A stretch of DNA of 51,182 bases, taken from positions 1-51,182 of the forward strand of contig WIUZ02000035.1 in the NCBI GenBank assembly GCA_015956445.1, written 5' to 3'. Positions 11,934-24,203 of the stretch are shown piece by piece. The notes under the pieces were generated by a model. That model had not been told where the DNA came from and searched no databases. It saw only the letters and a program-made list of their open reading frames with translations. The stretch is from Thelephora terrestris (taxonomy: Eukaryota; Basidiomycota; Agaricomycetes; Thelephorales; Thelephoraceae). The position numbers were made by a program, and so were the translations under genes. The first letter of the stretch is position 1. The number at the start of each line of letters is the position of its first letter.

Positions 11934-14926
11934 ATGTCTACCGGTCAGTCTCCCAGCTTATGCTTGGTAACCGCTACAAGCTGAATGGGTAAACTGGATC
12001 ACCAGCATCTCAGAAGAAGAAGACGAAAATAGTGAGTTGTGATCAACAAAGTGTGGCTGGTGATCTCTCCCTCATTAATATATCTTTCACAGAGGCCTCC
12101 AAGGGTAGAAATTGCCCTCGCATCGCCTGGAACTGCAATCTGACCGCATACTATTCAGAACTCCTCGGATATGTCGTTGGATGAAACGTGGAGGAGGCTC
12201 TCACACAACATCCGGGAGATCTTTGCACAGAACGCGGCGAACTTATCCTTCGAAGAGAACCATCGGTTTGGCTACAACTTAGTCCTCGGGAAACAGTCAG
12301 AAAAGCTCTATGAAGGCGTCAAGGTTCTCGTCGTCGAGAATTTACAGAAAATGATCAAGGACAAGCTGATCCCCGCGTTTCCCACCGGAGTCCGGAGCGA
12401 TATGATATCTCGGGCGAAAGAAGGGGAGGAGCTGCTCAAGGCGTTCAGATGTGTCTGGGACGACCACGAATCTGGATTGTGTAAACTGCGGGACATCCTA
12501 AAGTACTTAGTGCGTCTCCCTCCGCCCTTTTTTCTCCCAAGTCCGAGTGTGGCTGAGGCGCTTATCTGCCCCAGGATCGAGTGTATGCACCAGCGCAACA
12601 CCTCCCCGTCATCTACGATGCCGGTGTCCTGTTATTCCACACACACATAATCGTACCCCCGATAGAGGGCCACCTCATCGACGCCGTTCTCGACGAAGTG
12701 CGGGTGGAACGGGACGGGTTTGCGATCAACCAGTCCGCCGTCCGGGGGTGCGTCGAAGTTTTGTCCCTACTGCGGGGGGACCGTGCTGCGCAGCCAGTCT
12801 ATCTTGAGAAACTGAAGCCACCACTGCTGGAAGAGACACGGAGATTCTACGAAACTGAGGGGAAGCGAAGGTTGGAGTCCTTCAGCGCGCCTGAATACCT
12901 TGCATATGTAGGTGCCTGATCCTGGTCCCGTCTGAACCAGTGTCAACCCGTGGATGGTTTATAGGTGGATAAACGGTTCATCGAGGAAATCCTTCGTGCC
13001 CAACGCTACCTCACTTCACAGATCGCACCGCTACTGCAGGTGATCCTGGAAGAGACATTGCTCGCGCCACACCTTTCAGCTGTCATTTATATGCCCAATT
13101 CTGGGATGGACACCATGATTGACACGGACAAGGTTCAATCCCTCAATCTCATGTACAAGCTATTCAAACGAGTCGACGCGGGAGTCCCGACCATACGAAG
13201 CGCGTTCAAGGATTCGATTGTCCGTCGAGGAAATGAGATTAATATGAATGCGGAGTTCGATGCCGCGGACGAACTTGGGGGAGTCGAAGGGAGTGCAAAG
13301 GGGAAAGGCAAGGCCAAGCAAAAAATGACGGGGTCTCAGACGCTTCAGCAGGCTCTGAAGTGGGTCCAGGACGTACTAGACCTGAAGGACAAATTCAATC
13401 GCGTCTGGTCAGAGGCGTTTGATTCCGATCGAGAACTCGAGACTGCGACGGTTGAGGTACGGTTATGTGAAGCGCATGCATACATTGTCTGATGAAGAGC
13501 TTTCAGGGTTTTGAAAAATTCATCAATACCAACCCGAAAGCTCCTGAATTTATATCTCTGTTTATTGACGAGAATCTCAAGAAGGGAGTCAAGGATGTAA
13601 GTTCCCACCAACGAAAATGGTTCCTTCTAATACTGTTTCAGAAAACAGATCTCGAGGTCGATGCCGCATTAGACAAGACTATTACCGTGTTCCGATATCT
13701 CACCGACAAGGACGTGTTCGAACGCTATTACAAAGGTCATCTTGCCAAGCGGCTGCTGCTGGGCCGGTCCGTCTCTCATGACGCAGAACGACAAATGTTG
13801 GGCAAGCTGAAAGTCGAGTGTGGTCACCAGTTCACGCAAAAGCTCGAGGGCATGTTCAACGACATGAAGCTGTCGGCTGAAACGATGGATGGCTACAGAG
13901 CTCATCTGGAGAGGACGACGGTATGCGAGAGTCTCGTATCTGAGGCTCTTTCTGACGCCTTTGTAGGCGCCCTCCGTTTCCATCAGTGTCACCGTTATGA
14001 CTTCCACCTACTGGCCATCAGCTGCCACAGTCACATGCACCCTACCGGATGTGCTCGTGAAAGCGACCAAATCGTTCGAGGCGTATTACCTTGCGAAACA
14101 CACCGGTCGAAGACTCGCTTGGCAGCCGTCTATGGGTACTGTCGATGTTCGGGTACAGTTCAAGGCGAGGAAGCACGACCTGACCGTTTCAACCATCGCG
14201 CTTGTGATTCTTCTGCTTTTTGAGGATCTCGAGGATGATGGGTTCCAGACGTATGAGGTAAGCGGTCCCCAGCCAATGGAAAGCACGCCTAGAGTATGAC
14301 GTTTTTTGTCTGCCCAAAGGAAATAAAAATGGCCACTAATATCCCCGACGGCGAACTCTCACGAAATCTTCAATCGTTGGCATGCGCAAAGTACAAGATC
14401 TTGAAGAAGCACCCGCCAGGCCGAGATGTGAATTCTGGGGACTCCTTCTCATTCAACAACGATTTTACATCAAGCCTTCAGAAGATAAAGATCAGTACAG
14501 TCTCTTCGAAGGTGGAGAGCACAGAGGAACGAAAGGAGACACATCATAGGATCGATGAGGAGCGAAGACACCAAACAGAGGTAGAGTACTCGTTTCTTAC
14601 ACTAGGAGGGATCTGAAGGATGTTTCGCAGGCATGTATTGTCAGGGTCATGAAGGATAGGAAGCACATGGCCCACAACGATCTCATTAACGAGGTCACAC
14701 GACAACTCATCCCTCGATTCCAACCGAATCCGATGGATATCAAGAAACGGATTGAGGGTCTGATCGAGGTAGGTGGCTTCCCCTCTCTCTTCGCCCGTCC
14801 AGTTCACCTTGTGCCTCCTTAGCGAGAGTATCTTGAGCGATGTGACGATAGGAAGTCGTACAATTACATGGTGAGTGTTTATCATGGTCTAGTGGTCATT
14901 GGTCTGACGATGAATTTTAGGCGTGA
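11934..14926 (+). CDS. CUL3: Cullin-3, scaffold of BTB-type ubiquitin ligases
   Basis: CUL3 holds BTB adaptors at its N-terminus and the RING protein Rbx1 at its C-terminus. Thirteen exons join in phase: 11934-11943, 12006-12031, 12093-12104, 12159-12509, 12575-12907, 12965-13456, 13507-13596, 13642-13920, 13967-14257, 14320-14580, 14631-14768, 14823-14870 and 14921-14926. They give 778 residues, near the usual cullin-3 length. The N-terminus reads [16 protein letters not shown], followed by the cullin-3-type segment [19 protein letters not shown]. The cullin-homology part has [18 protein letters not shown] and the C-terminal winged-helix has [14 protein letters not shown]. The neddylation lysine is in [11 protein letters not shown] (about residue 723). 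The C-terminus is YNYMA, with the last codons on a 6-nt exon. The first three exons are tiny (10, 26 and 12 nt). Reading straight through 12105-12158 would hit an in-frame TGA, so that intron is required. Confidence 0.93.
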
Positions 14927-16168
14927 AGGGTTATTTTCATTTGTACATTTGCCTGATCTGTATTTCTTGTACTCGTGCATCATCATTTTTTCGGGGAATG
15001 CTAACTGAGACACGTACCACCTTGGCACCACAGATTCACAGCATCCAGAGTGCAAAACATACAGAACAGAGAAATGTCTGTCTGTCGACCGATTACCGAA
15101 AGCCTCTCCTCGCCACTAAACTGGTCCTGGGCCCTGAGTTTCGGCAGGACTGGAGTGTCCGCGGTTTTGGAGTGGCCAGCCCATATGCCACCACATCCGA
15201 GGTTCCGTTTGTGATCCTCTCTCGGTCGTAAAATACAATCGAGTGCAGCGGTAAGCGCAGGCTAACCGTGACTCGAGTGGTACGTTCTCCAAACCTCGTG
15301 TACATCTACTAGGACCTTCAACCTGGCTCTACTGAGCGAGTTGAGCTGCGATCTTTCACAAGAGGCTTCCGTGGATCAGGTATCAGACGTTACAATGGGC
15401 TTAAGGAAAGAGGAGGAATGTGGGTTGCTGCCTCTTCAGAGTTTACGTTTAGCGGTGACACAGGGTCCTTTTCGCCTGCTATCAAAGAGCACATTCTGTC
15501 GTGGCATGTCTTTCATTCAACACCAGGCGGCTATCCGATAGAGCCCATCATTCAGGTTCCCCGGAGGCAATGGTTCTATTTTTGAACAAAAAACAGGTGA
15601 AACGTGTGATACGATTGAATTCAAGGTGGGGGCATTCAACCAAGGCGCCTGGTGTGGGCGGAGCCGTTGTCACCGTCCGCGGCCTATCTTTGTGATGTCA
15701 TTTCGCCGGTGTGTAGTACCCTCTACCCGATGCAATTTTCAAGGCCACGTCCTAAAGGCGAAACGCTCTGAGGTCCTGCGGCAGGAGGCTTGAACCTGAT
15801 AAAGGAGATGCAGGGCCTTCCGATGAGATGAAGTCAAACATTCAGGCCTTCGGCTCGACGGCTGGACCTTGAAACCCTCTTCGATGAATGGATGATCCCT
15901 GGTGATACACGGCATCAGATGCAGGAGTCGTTCCTGGCACCATCGCCGCTCGCATGAATGATCGGTATTCCGACACTATGAATACCGAGGAATAGGTGGG
16001 GACAACTCTCGCTTTGGGGGCTGTCGCTTGAAACAGTAAACGGCAACATCGAAGCTCGCGCTGGCGCCGCAGGGTTGCGCCTCTACTCCACCAGGATAGC
16101 TATGCATCACAAATCATCAGCGCCTCGCGCGTTCTCCTTCGCTGGTAAAATGTTCTCCAGGTATGTAC
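14927..16168. other. Intergenic between cullin-3 and 7TM-A, containing a long repeat
   Basis: No gene is supported here. The middle is half of a dispersed repeat pair (listed separately at 15230-15900). The rest is short unconvincing frames. The right-hand end contains the promoter of 7TM-A. Confidence 0.5.
15230..15900 (+). repeat. Dispersed intergenic repeat, copy 1 (matches 30165-30780)
   Basis: Collinear blocks recur at 30165-30780 in the same orientation and order. They are the segment around CCAAACCTCG near 15291, GCTCTACTGAGCGAG near 15336, CTTTCATTCAACACCAGGCG near 15512, and CTCGACGGCTGGACC near 15854. Spacing between blocks is roughly kept. No long frame is shared, so this looks like duplicated non-coding DNA. 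Here it lies upstream of 7TM-A; the other copy has no 7TM gene directly after it. Confidence 0.6.
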
Positions 16169-16175
16169 TTATAAG
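16169..16175 (+). promoter_or_regulatory. TATA-like box of 7TM-A
   Basis: TTATAAG lies 117 bp before the 7TM-A start codon. Similar boxes stand about 118-133 bp before the start codons of 7TM-C, D and E, which makes a real core promoter likely. Confidence 0.5.
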
Positions 16176-16285
16176 ACGTTGACCTCCGTCACTCATCACT
16201 CCTCTCCCAAGCACTAGGGTCTCCCTCTATTCGAGCTTTCTCTACCCGCCCTCTGCTGAATTCCCCTCTGTTGAACGTCTGGGCC

Positions 16286-17532
16286 ATGTCCGACTCTAAT
16301 CAAACGCCCTGGTCAAACAACCCAAACGCTCCACAAATCCCATACTCTCTTTACTTCGCGGAGAAGGCAAATTTCGCTGGAGCCCTCCTTGGCGCGATAT
16401 TCTACGGTACGCCGACACAGACGTCCATCTCCCCATTCTCATCGATCCACCATTCTAGGCATTGTGATCGTTATGTTTTTCCAGTGTATGGGCGCATTGT
16501 TCGACCCCGTAAATCGCACGAAGGGGGGCATCAAGTGGCCGCTCGTAGCTCACGCCGTGGTCATGTTCTCGTTCGTGACCGTGTACACCGCGACGAGCCT
16601 CGACCTTCAATCGATTTCCTACATCGATAACCGAGAGTTTCCCGGCGTTGACGGCATATTGCCCCCTGGACCTCTCGGATACCAGCTCTCCATCTATTAC
16701 AAGGCGATAAATCTTGTTCCCAACCTTATGGTTCTCTTAAACAATTGGTTGGCCGATGGCCTTTTGGTAAGTCCAGTATCAGCTCGGGCGTCCTGGTGTC
16801 TAACACAATATCTACCCAGCTCTATCGTTGCTATGTCATCTATGCCAAGAACCACTGGGTCATCGCTTTTCCCTTCCTAATGTACCTCGCCTCTGTGGGT
16901 ACGTACTCCAGCATTCCGCAAGCCGATGGTAACGCTCACGACTAATGCTCCCCCGATCCAGGAATGGGTATCTTGTTCATCTACCAGACTTCGCAACCGA
17001 GTAGCATCTTGAACTCCCTGGGCTCAAGGACCGGCATTCCATACTTCTCAATTTCAATATCGCTCAACATCCTCCTCACGCTCCTGATCGTTATCCAACT
17101 CATCAGGCATAGCAGGAACATTCGAAAAGCTTTGGGTGCCCAAGGAGGTGGGGTGTACAACGCCGTTGTAACCATGCTTATCGAGTCTTCTGCCTTGTAC
17201 GCTGTCAGTTCCGTCCTGTTCATTGGTCCGTGGGGTGCCAATAGTTGGGTTGCGGATATTTTCTTGCCGATCCTCGCCCAGAACCAGGTCCGTGCTTTTC
17301 TTCCTTTTCCTCGGTGTGGCGCAATATTAGGGTACAGCTGGCTGATCACGGCGCCGAATAGGTCATCGCTCCATTCCTCATCACTCTACGAGTCGCAAAC
17401 CAGAGTGCGCTGACGAGCAAAACTATCGTCTCCGGAAACATCGGTTCAATACGTTTCGTATCTCAAGGGGAGTCGACGGGTGGTAACATCGAGACCATTC
17501 CTGATATCGAAGTACATGACGACAAGGCCTAA
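16286..17532 (+). CDS. 7TM-A, seven-transmembrane family protein
   Basis: Five exons (16286-16406, 16459-16766, 16820-16898, 16962-17287, 17362-17532) join in phase to 334 residues. I recognise this as a widespread but uncharacterised Agaricomycete integral membrane family. It starts MSDSNQTPWSNNPNAPQIPY, a hallmark shared with copies C, D and E. Hydrophobic segments are NFAGALLGAIFYGIVIVMFF, WPLVAHAVVMFSFVTVY, LVPNLMVLLNNWLADGLL, WVIAFPFLMYLASVGMGILF, YFSISISLNILLTLLIVIQL, VVTMLIESSALYAVSSVLF and VADIFLPILAQNQVIAPFLI, giving seven. A conserved loop holds DNREFPGVDG. The tail is short, polar and Ser/Asp-rich. Exon 3 is 79 nt, as in every readable copy. A receptor or sensor role is possible from topology only. 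The gene looks intact. Confidence 0.85.
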
Positions 17533-17791
17533 AGAGACTCGACATCTTGCTGCTGTTGAGAAATTTTTGTCTCTCATTCACCGATCGGCATTTTCGCCGC
17601 TTTTGCCTTGCAGATATGCAGTCTTTTCATTCGAGCTGAAGGGTGCGCTCAACAGTTCCCGTAGATTATATGTGTTGTTCGCTGTCCGGCTTTGTGTGAG
17701 CCCGACTTCACTCAGCTTCTGACGTTTCCCCGTTCAGTGTTTCCATGTCAGATCCCTTCCATTCCCTCGCTTTGGTTGCTCTCTTAATCTT

Positions 17792-17823
<32 letters not shown>

Positions 17824-18488
17824 TGTATGTATGTATTGCGTGTAACGTCTGGTATTCTATAGCGTACCTGCGAACCAAGTGTTGCGACCAAACGCCACAA
17901 GATCATTAACACACTCACTCCGGCCCGCATCAAGCGATGATCACTTCGACACCGGCAGTATCCCGAAGAGCGACTCGGAGAAGAGTGGCAAGTGCATCCC
18001 TTTAATCAGACCGCTGTTGTTCACATAGAGGGACTTTGATGCAAGGGCTGTGGGGGAGGTGTGACGGGCAACGGGTGGGCTATCGGGGAGCAGACGAAGA
18101 ACAGGACGGAGAAGCAGAGCGGCTTTGCGATAATTTGGATGGTGTTCGGTGCGATATCTCAATAAACCTGCGGTAGAAAGTGGAGAAGGTGGTCACGATG
18201 CACGCAGGGTTAGGTTAGTTGACGTGACTGGGTGTTCTGGTAATCGAGGCCATAGCCTGGTTGTACCCTTCGCAAACCATACCGATACGGATGAGGCAGC
18301 ACGGGAGGGCTGATGAGTGGCGCCGGGGCGTACTCAGCCTAATGCGATACGAGAAGGTGGTGAGATTTAAATAAGTACATACTTGACATGAGACCGCGAT
18401 GTATATATCATCATCGACTGGAATTTAAATACGGAAGACACACAGTGGATACACGCGCAGAGAATGAAAGGAAATGGCTGTCCGCGTG
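17533..18488. other. Intergenic between 7TM-A and NLR-1
   Basis: The segment has a TATG microsatellite and one small minus-strand frame (18162 to 17941, 73 codons) with no recognised domain. A stretch around 18140-18210 resembles 30917-30985: both read GGTAGAAAGT/GGCAGAAAGT with similar flanks, and on the minus strand both can be read as a related peptide containing FI(E/Q)(I/V)SHR. This may be a small conserved exon or merely repeated DNA. Confidence 0.4.
17794..17836 (+). repeat. (TATG)n microsatellite
   Basis: About 10.75 perfect units of TATG run without interruption, 262 bp downstream of the 7TM-A stop codon. It is non-coding and probably length-variable. Confidence 0.95.
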
Positions 18489-21400
18489 TCACTCAAGAAA
18501 CTCTAGGATGACAACTTCCGGTGGTTCACCATGCAAATACCCAAAGAACCGTCCTCGCCAAAATTCGCTCCAATGAAGCGACCGCCAATGGTGAGGCAGC
18601 CACAGGAGCCGCTTCTGGGTCGAGCTCAGTACCCACCCATCCAGCTGTACTTTATACCCATAAAATGATTCCGAGGGGCGCGTGACTCCCAATGGACACG
18701 CGATTGGCGGTAGGCGTTCGAGCTTGAGGAGGCTGGATCCGCTCTCCACGGGAATTGTCCACCTGGTCACAGGCCCGGAAAGGGGGACGCTCCAGACCTC
18801 AGATCCGTCTGGAGTGAAGTGTGGCTTCGACTTGGGCTCCGTTGGGACACTCGCGAGACACTCCCCGGTCCACGTGTTGTAGATGTTCATTTGGCCGGGA
18901 GATCCTCTGTCCTCTAGCGTGACGGCGACATAGTTGAGATTAGGGGATATTGACCTGGTGGATTTCACCAGGGAAGGAGTCCATGGCCAATGATCGAACG
19001 TCATCTCGTGAAAAAGGTCCCTCTTTGTCGCTCTGGCGTTGGGAGCGGAGTCCCTTGCAGGTATGTCCCAGGCAGCCACACCATCGTAATCGGCGACGAC
19101 TATCATGCTCCCGGTCAACCCCATACAGTAGACACTCATATCCACATCAATGACCAACCGTGGATCGCCAGTCTCCAGGTCGATGATTTCAATCCTGCCT
19201 CCCGCCGGTGGAACGACCGCCGCCAATGTTTCATCTGCGGAAAATTCCAGAAGGAAGTCGTCCCGATCGCCATGTCCATCCGGGATACTGGAGGGGGGTG
19301 TAAAAGGATCGCTCGTGGGCCATAAGTTGACTGAGAAACCGTTGAGCATGATGATTGATTCTCCGTTTGGGGAGAAAAGCGGCCTCGCGGATTCACCAAG
19401 GCCGGTGAGTACGACATTTTGGTGAGGCGTGTAGCCGACAGGAGACTCCTTCCAAAGGTGAAGTTCTCGGTCGGTCGTGCAAGCAAAGAAGCGACCGTCG
19501 GGGGAGAAAGACATTTCCCGGAACGAATCCCTGCCCACGAAGTCTAGGAGAGGCTTTGAATTCCGAGCATCCCAGATCAAGGCATTTCCTTTGAGTGTGA
19601 AGGCGAGTCGGGAGAGAGTGGGAAGGAATAGAAGGTTTTTCGAAGGGGGGATTCGATCGGGAAGAGGCAAAGTCTCGACTTCTGCCAACGTGTTTATCGA
19701 GATGAACCCAACCTCGTATACGCTGATTGATCCTGGCACCATGGTGACAAATCGGATACGCTCGCCGTCAGTCCAAATGGGAGGTATGAGGTGGCCTTTT
19801 GGGGGAGTGTAAGAATATAAGCGTGCCTTCGGGAGGAGATCATAGGTGGCAATGGTGAAAGTGGTGTCGTCATGACTCTTGGATGCGACTGCAATAATCT
19901 TGCCGTCCACTGAATATGTGGACGAGGAGCTACGGGGACTAAACTGATCCACGAGTAGGATGGTACCGACTAGACCACCTGTCTGAAGGTCCCAACTCGT
20001 GAGTGCGCAGTCACTGAATTGCGTTAACAAGCGGCTGTCTGGAGAGAAACTAAGCCGCCAGGTTTCAGATTCGCCACACTCTAGGGTGTTGAGTTTTTTG
20101 AGAGTAACTGCGTCCACGATGCCTATTTCACTGTGCCCAGAGATGGCGATGAACCTGTTGCACGGGGACCAGGCAGCCAGGGTATCACCGTTGTAAGTGT
20201 TGAAGGTTGCAACGATTTGTTCCCACGAGGAGGGCAACCCATGTACGACTCTAGCCAAGGGACTGGCATACCGTTCGTACAGCTCCCGTACGGTCGTCCC
20301 TCGGGGTGATAGGGGGATTGCGGTGTGGTAGATATGGGGAGCTGAAGTGCTGATGACTTCGAAAAATGTGATTACGAAACGAAAGTAGTCTTTGACGAGA
20401 CCGGGGGTTGGAGTTGGCGATGTCTGGGTGTGGCCCGCGTGAGATTTGAAAGAATCGATGCTAATGAAACGGAACATACGTCCAGCCATTGTTCAGCCGC
20501 CGTCAGCGCGTCAACCGCTTCCCTTGCGGTACCGAGAACGCTGAGCACCTCCAACCAAAATGGAAACTTCTCTTCTAGGAATCGGCGAAGAACAGGCACG
20601 ATTTCGGGCGAGTGCACGGGTGTTGTGTGAATGAGGTGCTTATGCCACGACTGGCAGGCATATTGCAAACCTTCGTCGATGTATTGTTCGGTCCTCTCCC
20701 TCAGGTCGGCAACCTCTGAGTTGGTGACCCCATCTGGAAGCTTGCACATATTCTTCTCCAGTCTTCGGTTCATTGTCTCGAGGCAGCCGAGCAGGAATTC
20801 CGCATGGTGAGCTGGGGGAGAGATATGGAACCTTTGATTGATGCACCGGGTTGGATCGACGATGAAGTCCGGAAAAGACTTGTGAAAGGGTCTAACGGGG
20901 TGATCGACGTCCTCCCGGAGAACGAGGAGTGAGTGTAACGATGACAGGAGAGGAAACACATCTTCGGTGTCAATGCTCAGGAGTGTGGCGATGGTTGCTG
21001 GGGAGAGAGGGTTCATAGCCAGGATGACAGCAGCGAGAACAGATCTGACTCTGGGGTCACCCTCTGGGTCGTCGTCGCCGAAGGCCTCCTGGAGAATCGT
21101 GATGTAGAGCGAATCCAGTGTTGTGTTCACCTTGAACTTGATCTTTCCCTCGAATTTGCTATCTGGCGATCGTAGAAGGCGAACCAACTGTTCCTTGGGA
21201 TTGACATTCTTCTGGTCGATGAACCTGACCGTAGCTATGGCGTGGACGAATAGCCCCCCTGTGCGTTCGCAAAGTAGGCCCTGTTGTTCTGCTGTTGGCC
21301 AGCCATCCATTCCACGTCTTCGGCTCCTGATTTCGGAGAATTTGTGTCCAAAAAACAGCCGTATGTCACTGTTGACTCGACTCGACTCTACCTCGTGGAG

Positions 21401-23173
21401 GACAAACACATCCGTCGCTTCGGCCAACAGCGGGAGCCGGAAGCCTTCTCGAATGCGTGGCTCCGGACGACCGGTGACGAAGAACTTGACCTTTGGGATC
21501 TGTGCCACAAATTGGCCAAGGACCGACAAGATTGCCGAAGCGGGTTCCTCGTCTTTACATTCGTCCAGAGCGTCAATCACGATGACGGTCGAAACGGAGG
21601 ATTCGACGAGGGGCTGGACTACCAACTTGTTCATTTGGCCATACAGAGACTCATGGACGATTTCTGGATCTGCCTGAATCAGTGGGACGAAGATCGATCG
21701 GAATTTGGGGTAGTTGCGCGCGAGTTGGACCGCAAGGGTGGGGAAGATGGACTTCAGGTTACTTCGGTCTTCAAAATCTCGCGAGCAGAAGAAGGAGGCG
21801 CCCAGTCGTCCGTCTGCAAAGGTTCTCTCTGAGATCGTTTGTGCGATAGTGCTCTTCCCCGTTCCGGCGAGCCCGTTCAACCAGTAGACAGAGGGCTTGT
21901 AGAAGTCGTACGACCAGAGTTCAATCTCATCCAGGATGGCTCCACGGGTTCCCCTGAGACAGCCATTGCGGTCGCCGTGTCGATACTCGGCCTGTCGTGC
22001 AGAGCGGAAATGATTGAGGACAGCCGCTTCCGCTGAGGAGGGAATGGAGCGTATCAGGGAATGGTCATAGAAATATAGAATATAATCCAACCTGGGTCCT
22101 ACCAAGAATGGTCAGTACGTTGACCAAATGTGACACAAAGGAAAAAACTCGCTATTGATTTGAGTTCTTGGTTGTAAATCATCGTTTGTCGCGCCATCTG
22201 TTGTCATCGTCAAAACCGAGGGAACTGTCAGGTTGCGAACGAACCTGATAGTCGACAACAGCAACTTGTAGGTCTTCGAGAAGTCTGAATGCCTCTTCTT
22301 CGTCTTGGGCGTGATCGGTAAGCTGCTGCCACTCCGGCTTCTTACACAACGAGCATAATTGTCCTTCGATTCCCCTGGAATTGCTAGGAGGGAGTCAGTA
22401 CTGAGCGTAAAAATGGGAACTTGGTATACCGTATCAATTCATCCCGGCGCCTCTGATCTGCCACGTCAGCCGGTGGCAAGCTGAAATGTTCCTCTAACGT
22501 AGCTACCCGGAAGAGGACATTTTTAATCTTGTTTCCCGCCGCGACGCTCCCCTAAAAATTTGTTCGTCAACGGAGAATTATAGGAAAATGAGTATGGGCG
22601 AACTTCACGATTGGCAAAAAGAGGAGGGATGGCCCCTAGGACAACTTTAAGAGGACCAAACTTTTCTGTGGCCTCATTTACGTCCCCGAGGGAAGCACCC
22701 TTACGAGCTCTCTTTGCCGCTGGTACACGGTGAGAGGGAGTGAGCACCATCACATTGTCACGTACCCCTGGAAGCTTCTGCCGCGTCAATCCCCCTCCAT
22801 CCAGTGTCGCTAGCGTCCACAACTGGTGGCCAGAATAACAGGAACCCGGATGAATGTTGGCCTCAATTGCGCACAGGAATCAAGAACACTCGCCATTTCT
22901 GTGGCCGGAGCCACCAATCAGAAGACCAGACATCGGAGGACCCGACGCAGTGGGTTCTTGCCCAACATCCATGCCATTCCGAAAGGGATCCGTGCCGCCT
23001 CTCCCGTCTAGTGCCACAGTAACATCAGGATAACCCATATAGTCCTGACGAGAAAGCCTCTATGGCGCACCTTCGGGTGGTCCAGGATCGAGGCTAAATG
23101 GGTCTCCAGGAAAAGTGGGCTGGTGTGGAGGCTCAGGAGATTTCTTGCGCTTTATTTTCAAGAAATGTTTCAT
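18489..23173 (-). CDS. NLR-1: NACHT NTPase with C-terminal WD40-like repeats (STAND protein)
   Basis: STAND ATPases of this NACHT-WD design are the fungal counterparts of NLR receptors, related to HET-E type incompatibility proteins. The large NACHT exon (20490 to about 22090) has Walker A GLAGTGKST, FFCSRDFEDRSNL, Walker B VIVIDALDEC and the sensor-like VTGRPEPRI. A 66-nt intron (20489-20424) leads to the last exon (20423-18489) with WD-like blades (LAAWSPCNRFIAISGHSEIG, MSFSPDGRFFACTTDRELHL) ending GEPPEVVILEFLE. Upstream exons are visible: a Lys-rich start MKHFLKIKRKKSPEPP at 23173-23071, a second from 23007 (GRGGTDPFRNGMDVG), one ending LGAIPPLFANRE, then GSVAAGNKIKNVL and a segment ending VVDYQ. 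Some junctions between about 22970 and 22800, and just before the NACHT exon, are not resolved. No frame damage is visible in the NACHT or WD exons. Confidence 0.85.
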
Positions 23174-24203
23174 CTGCGTCAAGGGGGAAGAAAAGCGTGG
23201 ATCCAGAGGGTGGGCGGTGGACCCAAGTACGCTCAAGCACGCGCCCCTCTAACCCCGCATAATACCCCGGAAGTACCCTTCGTTGTCCCACACGTATATT
23301 GAGGAACATTCCCGAGCCACGTACCCCCGCCGCCCATGCAACAAGACTCTGTAAGTGTATAGAAGGCGTCTAACCGGATCTGACACCGTGAGATGGCATC
23401 TGATGGTATCCGCCGGAGACTCCCGTTTGCATCCGCGCAAAATGCAAAAAGATATCCTTCGGATATGTGCAAGGTGACTCGTTATTCCCTGAGACATGGC
23501 CGGGCGAACCTCGAACTCTTTCCATCGGTTAGTCTCCAAGCAAGCAAGCGCTGCTCAACTACGATGGCAGATGCTCTCCAGAATGTGGTAGGGAATTCAT
23601 CTGGTTTCTTTCCCATGCTGTGCCTTTCGTATCGCTGGCAGTGGAACCGGGCTACAATATCAACATTTCAACTAGCAGAACATCCTTCCAAACTTTGGGA
23701 CACGGCTGTTACCTTGCGTCTCACCAACTCTCCCAGGCCCGTTCAGCGCAGAGCCCAAGTTTCGCCATTCTGCTCTTACATTGCACCAAGCAAAGCGTTC
23801 ATCATATGATTCCCTTAGGTATCGCCGTTGATTTGACCGCTCTCGCGGGCTAGCCATCCAAATCACACTTCAGCACAAACTGGGTCACTGCTGGTCACAT
23901 ATTTACAACACCACAACCCCACGTACATCGTGACCTTTTGTAGATCCTCTGCACGGCCTTGGGGAATGACAATTGACGTTGAATGAATGCCCCGTGTGAC
24001 TCATCGAGGCTCCCGAACAACCAGAACCTTTTGTGTGGGAGCGTCAACAAAGTGTGATTTGGGCGAGTACAAGTGATAGCTAGCGCAAGTAACAGAAACC
24101 ATAACAGATAAACCAGATATTTTCGCCAGAAATTTGAATGAGACGGGGGACAGAAGTTGGATACATGTGATGAGAAGGAAGAAAGATAGATGTGCGCGGG
24201 TCA
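23174..24203. other. Intergenic between the two NACHT genes
   Basis: I see no supportable gene. Short minus-strand frames (23539-23249 and 23866-23672) show no domain and no clear splicing. The region would contain the promoter of NLR-1 and the 3' region of NLR-2. Confidence 0.45.

Noticed and set aside
20372-20489. Single NACHT-WD frame without an intron
   Set aside because: The two frames overlap in different phases. The 66-nt GT...AG intron at 20489-20424 joins them in frame and the same arrangement is present in NLR-2.
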